Positions 56,877 to 64,000 of a stretch of 64,000 nt of DNA are shown piece by piece (the first letter of the stretch is position 1; the number at the start of each line of letters is the position of its first letter). Source of the DNA: Clusia tigrina. Taxonomy: Eukaryota > Arthropoda > Insecta > Diptera > Clusiidae. A program made the translations under genes and the position numbers. The stretch lies in the NCBI GenBank assembly GCA_920105625.2, contig OV050030.1:186044387-186108386 (forward strand), given 5' to 3'. The notes below the pieces were generated by a model. That model did not search any database, had not been told where the DNA came from, and saw only the letters and a program-made list of their open reading frames with translations.

Positions 56877-57580
56877 TTAAGCTTTTTAGTAACATTGTAA
56901 TGATATTCATCATATTAGTCATTTCACCATGTCTTTAAGTTCAATAATATCACTATGGTTTGAATTATTTGTATTTTGTTCAGTTTTATTTGGATTTGAT
57001 GACCCTGCAATTTCGGCATAGCTTACGTCTGGTTTAACTGCTGATCCATCCATATTTTTGGTCTCTAGTAATAATGGATCCTTTCTGCGTAAAGATGGAA
57101 ACGTTTGAATTTTTATGGCTTTGTTTATTTCACAGCCTTTGTAGTTTGCAGTATGATTTCCGCCACATAGGGCACATTTAATTTCAGCTGCGTTGGTTAT
57201 TTTTTGTTGGCATTCACTTGTTAGATGCTTTCCAGCGCATTTCACACATACTGGATCCCTTGTACAGTAGTTTTTGTCTGACCGTATTTTTGGCATTTAG
57301 TGCATTGCGCGACTTCTCGTTAATGATGCGGTGCCTCAAAAGCTACTCTGTAATGCATTAATTTGTTAATGTTGTAAATATCCTTATTGTTAGTATTTGT
57401 TTCTAATTCTATGCTAAACAGTGGTAGCGGTTTTTTTGTTGTCCGTTGAGTTATGTTAGTTATGTTTAAAACTTTGTGACCGTGTTCGCCAAGCCCATTT
57501 TTAATTTCTTTTTGGCCGCAGAGGGATGCATGAAGAATCACCCCTTTCATTTTTGTTGTCTCTTTCAACTTATAACTCAT
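56863..57580 (-). pseudogene. J2 ORF1 remnant in U9
   Basis: Knuckle piece 56919-57296 and PRE_C2HC-like piece 57320-57625 are both open. Confidence 0.83.
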
Positions 57581-58015
57581 ATATATATAACAGTTCCTTT
57601 GTTTGTTTGAATCTTTCTTTCTCACTTTAATTAAATTATAAATTTGTTATTATAAGTGTTTAGTTCATCTAAACAGATCTAGACACTGAATTGATAACTT
57701 GCAATTTCTTTTAAACGTATCTATTATGTCCTCAATTGATTCATTCCACAATAACACCCATTTAGTTCTTCATTATTAATAGTCTTTATTTCATTATTAA
57801 TTAATATTACAAATATCAAAAGAATGTCTGTATCAATACCATATAAAAGCAAAAGTAAAGTGATCTGCATAAAAGCTAGAGATGTGTAACCCACAAGAAA
57901 TGTCAACTCATGGCTACTCAAGTACTAGATACTCGTTAATCATATACGTATACATTAAGGTAGTTACTATAAACAAATAGAGTTATAATAGTTCTCCCAC
58001 GCTAATTGGGCAGCT
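57581..58015 (-). other. gypsy 3' non-coding region with probable LTR (U9)
   Basis: Single copy of the 31-bp segment; no gene seen. Confidence 0.55.
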
Positions 58016-59087
58016 TCAGGCATCTGACACATAACTATTTAGATAGGCTGGTGTACGACGTATTCGAGAAGTCCTTCGAGGTAGTTGTTGTTGTTCAGCC
58101 GGAACTGTTGTGTTTTGTTCTTCAGTGTCCGCATTTTCATAATTTCCTACGTTGACTGGAATTTTAATTAAATCTTGAAGATCGTATCTAGGAACTATCG
58201 GGTTTGGATTCTGTTGTATTTGTTCTTCATGTTCTGGACTTGTTTGTTGTTGAATCATGCTTGACCGAAGTTGATTAATATGACGTTTAACTGTATAACC
58301 ATCATCCAATTTGACTAGATAATGGAGATGACCCAATTTCTTGATGATTGTTCCCAACTTCCATAAATTTTTATTGTTTGTGTAATATCGAGCTTGAAAT
58401 CTCTCTCCCTCACGTAATTGACGAGCCTTACAAAAAATCTCCAGAACCTTGATTATGAATTTGAGGAGGTCTCAGCGCATCTAGCTGGATACGGATTTGT
58501 CTGTTTAAGTATTGCTCCGATGGCGTTTTTCCATTTGCAAGTGGCGTTGCCCGGTAACGAAAAAGTATTTCTCTTACTTTCTCACGTAAAGAACGACGGT
58601 CATCTAGCATTGATTTAAGTCGATGTTTTAAAGTTTGAACATTACGTTCGGCAAGACCGTTCGTAGCTGGATGCCCGGGTGCAATAAACTTCTGAAAAAT
58701 AACACGACATGTACAAAATGATTGAAATTCATCACTGGTAAATATTGTGGCGTTGTCGGATACAATTACGACTGGATAACCATGTCTAGCAAATAAATCT
58801 AGTAACATCTCTATTGTAGTAGTAGAAGATGGAGAAGAAGGAGTTATACCAATTTCAGCCCACTTGGATTTAGCGTCCATCACAACCAGATAATAATGGC
58901 CTTGAAAAATACCCGCATAATCGATGTGGATTCGTTGCCAGTTGTGTTGTGGTTCCTCCCAAGAGTGTAGTGTAGCCTTGGGGGGACTTGACCTCACATT
59001 ACCACAAGATGAACACTCTTTTACTAGACGTTCAATATCTTTATCAATTGATTTCCAATACACGTACCTGCGAGCTAATTGTTTCAT
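58016..59087 (-). pseudogene. gypsy integrase in U9, frameshifted
   Basis: Pieces 58016-58357 and 58428-59087, with the U1-type insertion haplotype and the Cys change of U8 (CTCRVIF). Confidence 0.87.
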
Positions 59088-59674
59088 TTTTGAAATATGT
59101 GTTTGGTGAAGTTCTGCTAAAACTGTCTGTTGTAAAGTAGTCGGTACTACTACACGTTGACCTCGAAAAATGATTCCATTGTTTTATTGTTATTAACATG
59201 GTGTCTTCCACTCGATTATTTTTAAGATTTTGTAGAATTGTTGACAATTGTTGATCTTTTTGCGTTTCCGCTTGAAGAGTTTTAAAATTTAAATTTAACG
59301 TTAAAATTTGATGTATCGATGATTCACAAATATGATTAACTTCTTCGTTTATAGCAGAATCTATTAAATTTGACGTTTTTACTGGAGCTCGAGACAAACA
59401 GTCAGCATTAACATTTTCGATGCCTTTCTTGTAGACAACTTTATAATCGAAACGAATGAAAGAAATGCTGCATATCTCTGAAGACGTGAAAAAGTCATTT
59501 GTGGTAACTTTGCACTTTGATGGAAAATTCGTACTAAAGGTTGATTATCCGTTATAAGTGTAAATTGTTTTCCATATAAATATTGATAAAAATGATCCAC
59601 TGAAAATACGATAGCCAATGCAATGCTTCACGGTCAATTTGAGAATAATTCTTCTCAGCTTCCGTAAGCGATCT
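59088..59674 (-). pseudogene. gypsy RNase H and linker in U9, 5-bp duplication
   Basis: Same extra aatgc as U8 (near 59617). Core frame 59379-59618, linker 59044-59397. Confidence 0.84.
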
Positions 59675-60808
59675 TGAAGCAAATGAAATTGGACGTTCTT
59701 GATCATCTACGATGTGAGACAACACTCCCGCAATTCCAGTTGGACTAGCGTCACAAGCTAATTGTAGTGGGTATTTTGGATCATAAGGTACAATTACACG
59801 ATCACTAGCTATTTCTTTTTTAATATTTTTGAAAGCTGCATCGCATTGTACATTCCAATTAAATTTTGAATTTTTCTTGATGAGATTACGTAGAGGTGAT
59901 GTAATTGTTGAACAATTTCGAATAAACCTTGAATAGTATGTAACCATTCCTAAAAATCTTCTTACATCATCCGCTGATTTAAGCTTTGGAAGATCTAAGA
60001 TAGCTGCTATTTTCTTTTTCGATTTTAAAATTTTATTATTTTTGATGGTGTGACCCAGGAATTCAATTTCTTCTTGAAAAAAACTGCATTTATCTTTATT
60101 AAGATGTAAATCGTATTGTTGAAGACGTTGTAAACATTTCAATAAATTTTCTTTGCATTCTAATTTTGTTTCACCATGTATAATGATGTCATCAAAATAC
60201 GCTTCCGTTTTTGGAACTTGTTGTAAAATTTGATTAATTATTCGATTAAACTCCGAAGGTGCTGTTTTAATACCAAATGATAACCTATTCACCTTATACG
60301 TACCCCGATGCGTTGACATCGTTTGGATTTTACTTGAATCTTCATCCACTGGTATGTGTAAATACACTTTGTACAGATCCAATCTGCAAAAATATTTCGA
60401 ATTACGTAAACAGTTAAAAATATCTTCAATTTTTCGTATTGGACTATGGGCGTCCACGAGACGTTCGTTTACTCCTACTTTATAGTCAACACACAAGCGT
60501 ATCCCTCCATCAGATTTTGGTATTACGACCAAGGGGGAACCCCAGTGACTGATTTCAGTTTTTGAAATTACACCTGCTGTTTCTAGTTGATCAAGTTCTT
60601 GGTTGACTTTTTCGATTAAAGCATAGGGTATTTCCCGTTCCCAGTTAAATATAGGCTTAGCCTCATTACGTAATTTAAGCAATATTGTATATTGCTTAAC
60701 ACATCCAATTTTTGGTTGAAAAATATCTTGAAATTCGTCATTTATTGAATTAGTAAAATTAGCATCACTTACGTTTTTTACTGAATACGTAGAGTTGATT
60801 TCGTTCAA
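59552..60808 (-). CDS. Ty3/Gypsy RT plus partial RNase H ORF in U9, 418 codons
   Basis: Protein identical to U8 as far as I can compare, including A148V and the Ser readthrough. Confidence 0.9.
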   Translation of the reverse strand: MNEINSTYSVKNVSDANFTNSINDEFQDIFQPKIGCVKQYTILLKLRNEAKPIFNWEREIPYALIEKVNQELDQLETAGVISKTEISHWGSPLVVIPKSDGGIRLCVDYKVGVNERLVDAHSPIRKIEDIFNCLRNSKYFCRLDLYKVYLHIPVDEDSSKIQTMSTHRGTYKVNRLSFGIKTAPSEFNRIINQILQQVPKTEAYFDDIIIHGETKLECKENLLKCLQRLQQYDLHLNKDKCSFFQEEIEFLGHTIKNNKILKSKKKIAAILDLPKLKSADDVRRFLGMVTYYSRFIRNCSTITSPLRNLIKKNSKFNWNVQCDAAFKNIKKEIASDRVIVPYDPKYPLQLACDASPTGIAGVLSHIVDDQERPISFASRSLTEAEKNYSQIDREALHWLSYFQWIIFINIYMENNLHL

Positions 60809-60865
60809 ATTGATTTGAAATTTTCGAATCCAATTGCGTCCAAGAAGTGTTGTATATTCCTCTGG

Positions 60866-61131
60866 AGCTATTAAATTAATAAAAACACTAAAATGAATGG
60901 AGACTGTGCATTTGCATTCTTTATAATAAAGGATTCACCCAGAATTTCGGTTTCCTTCTTTTTTCCTCTTCATCGTATAAATAAAAAATTTTGTCAAGCG
61001 TGGGTACAGCAAACTAGATTGCTTGACGGCATTTTCAAAATGACAATGCCATAACATCGCAATGCCCACCATTAAAATATTGCCAACCATTGCAATCAAA
61101 TTTGACAGATGTTGCCCGTGGAGACGTAGGG
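60866..61131. mobile_element. right half of the MITE (U10)
   Basis: Right inverted repeat plus TAA retained. Confidence 0.85.
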
Positions 61132-61134
61132 TAA

Positions 61135-62413
61135 TATATTAGATTGCTGTCGTTGAATTTTTTTTATGTGTGACCGCTTTGCCGTTCCCTATACTTGGAA
61201 ACCGTGTGTCCAAATTAGCTTTATAATTTATAACACACTTGTATAACAGCAACTTGTTGTTAATTGTGAGTTTAGATAGCTTACCAATATAGTTGGCTAA
61301 ATGTTTCTTTTATTGTTTTCATTTTTTGTTTGATATGGTAGGGCCAATTTAACTTTGAGTCCATGTGTATACCAATGTATTTAGTAGTGGACCCTATTTT
61401 AATATCTTTATTGTTTATTTTAATAGGTATTGAGTTAAATTTTGTTTTAGTTATAAAAATTATTTGTACAGTCTTATCTTCATTAGCACCATTTACCAAA
61501 CCATTCCTTAATATTATCTGTGTATATCTGCAGTGTATAACTACAGTCGCAGTATTTAAATTTTTGTGAGATGTTAATAGGATTGTGTCGTAAAGGTAGC
61601 AATTGTGGTATTCAGTTCTTTTGGAAGTGGTATATCTGAGGTAAATATGACATATAGCAGTGGTCCTAAAAAACTCCCTTGAGGAACTCCCAGCTGTTGT
61701 AAGATGAATAGACGAACACTCTTCATTATATTTGACGTAAAAGTAACGATCGCTAAGATAACTTTCAACAATCAAATAGTAGTCAAGTGGCAGCATTGTC
61801 TTCAGTTTATGCAGCAGTATGGCATAAAACTTTGTCAAATGCTTTTACATCGTCCAAGAATACAGCAACGCAGTATCGCTTATATTCTATGTCTGTTTCA
61901 ATTGTGTTTGTTATACGGTGTATCTGTGGAATCGTTGAATGTCGTTTGCTGAAGCCGAATTGATGATTTGGTATAATGTGTTTATTGTCAAGTATCTGGC
62001 TAATTCTATCATGTAATAGTTTTTCAGCAGCTTTAGAAATTATGGGAAGTAGGCTAATTGGTATATACGTCATTTGATAGGAGTTTTTTTTAAGTATTTA
62101 GCCAATGTTGTTGCTTTTTCTTCATTGGTAGAAGCCCATGTAGTAGTGGATAAAATATGAGGTGTTGCATATGGTTGCCTTTCATTATGTCTTAATAGTG
62201 AATTTATTATGATAGCTGTCCTACCACGAGCCTTACCATTAAGATGATCTGTCACATAAATTTTATATTCAGTAAATACTAAATAGTTTTTGTTCGTAAA
62301 ATGTGTTTCTGAAACTAGTCAATTTTCTTGTCAAACAAAAATTGCTTCAGCTCAAGATAATGTTTTGTTACGCCAATCCAAGCTAAAATTTTTCAACTAT
62401 TACTTTTGTCCAT
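61135..62413 (-). pseudogene. J2 ORF2 remnant in U10
   Basis: Pieces 61281-61838, 61807-62073 and fusion 62070-62255. Private gtcgtaaagg near 61588 alters the broken FADD area (TFTTQS). Confidence 0.85.
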
Positions 62414-63118
62414 TTAAGCTTTTTAGTAACATTGTAATGATATTCATCATATTAGTCATTTCACCATGTCTTTAAGTTCAATAATATCACTATGGTTTGA
62501 ATTATTTGTATTTTGTTCAGTTTTATTTGGATTTGATGACCCTGCAATTTCGGCATAGCTTACGTCTGGTTTAACTGCTGATCCATCCATATTTTTGGTC
62601 TCTAGTAATAATGGATCCTTTCTGCGTAAAGATGGAAACGTTTGAATTTTTATGGCTTTGTTTATTTCACAGCCTTTGTAGTTTGCAGTATGATTTCCGC
62701 CACATAGGGCACATTTAATTTCAGCTGCGTTGGTTATTTTTTGTTGGCATTCACTTGTTAGATGCTTTCCAGCGCATTTCACACATACTGGATCCCTTGT
62801 ACAGTAGTTTTTGTCTGACCGTATTTTTGGCATTTAGTGCATTGCGCGACTTCTCGTTAATGATGCGGTGCCTCAAAAGCTACTCTGTAATGCATTAATT
62901 TGTTAATGTTGTAAATATCCTTATTGTTAGTATTTGTTTCTAATTCTATGCTAAACAGTGGTAGCGGTTTTTTTTGTTGTCCGTTGAGTTATGTTAGTTA
63001 TGTTTAAAACTTTGTGACCGTGTTCGCCAAGCCCATTTTTAATTTCTTTTTGGCCGCAGAGGGATGCATGAAGAATCACCCCTTTCATTTTTGTTGTCTC
63101 TTTCAACTTATAACTCAT
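62400..63118 (-). pseudogene. J2 ORF1 remnant in U10, 8-T frameshift
   Basis: Knuckle piece 62456-62833 open. The PRE_C2HC-like part is shifted at the 8-T run near 62967, leaving a 70-codon frame (62951-63163) that ends out of register. Confidence 0.82.
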
Positions 63119-63553
63119 ATATATATAACAGTTCCTTTGTTTGTTTGAATCTTTCTTTCTCACTTTAATTAAATTATAAATTTGTTATTATAAGTGTTTA
63201 GTTCATCTAAACAGATCTAGACACTGAATTGATAACTTGCAATTTCTTTTAAACGTATCTATTATGTCCTCAATTGATTCATTCCACAATAACACCCATT
63301 TAGTTCTTCATTATTAATAGTCTTTATTTCATTATTAATTAATATTACAAATATCAAAAGAATGTCTGTATCAATACCATATAAAAGCAAAAGTAAAGTG
63401 ATCTGCATAAAAGCTAGAGATGTGTAACCCACAAGAAATGTCAACTCATGGCTACTCAAGTACTAGATACTCGTTAATCATATACGTATACATTAAGGTA
63501 GTTACTATAAACAAATAGAGTTATAATAGTTCTCCCACGCTAATTGGGCAGCT
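63119..63553 (-). other. gypsy 3' non-coding region with probable LTR (U10)
   Basis: Longer TA run at its start, single 31-bp segment, no gene seen. Confidence 0.55.
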
Positions 63554-64000
63554 TCAGGCATCTGACACATAACTATTTAGATAGGCTGGTGTACGACGTA
63601 TTCGAGAAGTCCTTCGAGGTAGTTGTTGTTGTTCAGCCGGAACTGTTGTGTTTTGTTCTTCAGTGTCCGCATTTTCATAATTTCCTACGTTGACTGGAAT
63701 TTTAATTAAATCTTGAAGATCGTATCTAGGAACTATCGGGTTTGGATTCTGTTGTATTTGTTCTTCATGTTCTGGACTTGTTTGTTGTTGAATCATGCTT
63801 GACCGAAGTTGATTAATATGACGTTTAACTGTATAACCATCATCCAATTTGACTAGATAATGGAGATGGCCCAATTTCTTGATGATTGTTCCCAACTTCC
63901 ATAAATTTTTATTGTTTGTGTAATATCGAGCTTGAAATCTCTCTCCCTCACGTAATTGACGAGCCTTACAAAAAATCTCCAGAACCTTGATTATGAATTT
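63554..64000 (-). pseudogene. gypsy integrase C-terminus in U10, partial
   Basis: The 113-codon C-terminal piece (63554-63895) ends AYLNSYVSDA. Beyond it ttacaaaaaatctcc near 63966 shows the broken haplotype. The rest lies past the window edge. Confidence 0.85.

Larger units (their letters stand above)
55329..60865 (-). repeat. array unit U9, sister of U8
   Basis: 5537 bp. Shares with U8 the Ser codon, the 5-bp duplication, A148V, CTCRVIF and cacaaatatg. It has the longer TA run near 57581, as in U10. Confidence 0.93.
9302..64000 (-). repeat. tandem array of a composite J2-gypsy-MITE unit, at least 9.5 copies
   Basis: The join ctggagctattaaattaat recurs at 15722, 22141, 27671, 33202, 38733, 44263, 49793, 55329 and 60866. 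The first unit starts with the same agctattaaattaat inside the intact MITE at 9302. Between joins the content and order are the same, with scattered single-base differences. Spacings are 6420, 6419, 5530, 5531, 5531, 5530, 5530, 5536 and 5537. The last unit is cut by the window end, so the array is longer than seen. All units are in the same orientation. Confidence 0.97.
60866..64000 (-). repeat. array unit U10, cut by window end
   Basis: 3135 bp visible. The J2 part carries the U5-U7 variants (8-T run, gtcaaacaaa). The integrase C-terminus carries the U8/U9 haplotype. Confidence 0.92.

Noticed and set aside
54015..60808. U8 and U9 418-codon frames as evidence of an active gypsy
   Set aside because: A 5-bp duplication breaks RNase H, integrase is frameshifted in the same units, and gag and most of protease are absent.
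9799..62475. Repeated plus-strand open frames of 60-90 codons in each unit
   Set aside because: They lie opposite recognisable minus-strand retroelement coding sequence, have no domains and follow its reading frame; they are shadows.
9302..64000. CRISPR-like or phage-like tandem repeat system
   Set aside because: The repeat unit is over 5 kb and made of eukaryotic retroelements; there are no short repeats with unique spacers and no cas-like genes.
9302..64000. Series of independent gypsy or Jockey insertions
   Set aside because: All units share identical internal junctions, the same truncated gypsy start and the same old lesions, which independent insertions would not.

Overview
The window is repeat DNA from an animal genome, most likely an insect and plausibly a fly. 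This is inferred from the mix of BEL/Pao, Jockey-type non-LTR and Ty3/Gypsy retrotransposons, a Jockey ORF1 with a PRE_C2HC-like region and CCHC knuckles, and the AT-rich base composition. I see no host gene, tRNA, rRNA or CRISPR array. Every protein-coding remnant I can recognise is a piece of a transposable element, and all of them read on the minus strand.

Layout. (1) 1-5068: a decayed BEL/Pao element cut by the left window edge, with integrase, RNase H, RT, protease, zinc knuckles, gag, leader, primer-binding site and a 188-bp 5' LTR in that order. (2) 5069-7630: a decayed Jockey-like element (J1). The BEL LTR interrupts its RT just after the FADD motif, so BEL is nested in J1. A GC-rich foreign-looking block (6250-6489) sits between its endonuclease and RT. 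(3) 7631-8848: mostly AT-rich sequence without a supportable gene, ending in the probable 3' UTR of a second Jockey-like element (J2). (4) 8849-12412: J2, whose ORF2 is interrupted by a 500-bp MITE (9068-9567) with 18-bp terminal inverted repeats and a TAA target-site duplication. (5) From 12413 the 3' half of a Ty3/Gypsy element (Mag-like by its motifs) abuts J2 ORF1.

The main feature is a head-to-tail tandem array running from 9302 past the right window edge. Each unit holds, in plus-strand order, the right half of the MITE, the J2 RT-EN-ORF1 remnant, the gypsy 3' non-coding/LTR region, gypsy integrase, RNase H and RT, and the last codons of gypsy protease. The protease is then fused to the MITE half of the next unit. 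Unit starts are 9302, 15722, 22141, 27671, 33202, 38733, 44263, 49793, 55329 and 60866. The first two units (U1, U2) are about 6.42 kb. U3 onward are about 5.53 kb, mainly because they share one 860-bp deletion in J2 with a 2-base filler. Many lesions are common to all units, so an already dead nested cluster was amplified as DNA, not by transposition. Other variants (integrase frameshift haplotype, RT stop versus serine, a 5-bp duplication, homopolymer lengths) are distributed in blocks and mosaics, as expected from unequal crossover and gene conversion.

No element here looks autonomous. The most biologically suggestive features are the composite macrosatellite itself and the uniform orientation of all elements, the layout expected of a uni-strand piRNA cluster if the plus strand is transcribed. 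The latter is inference only.
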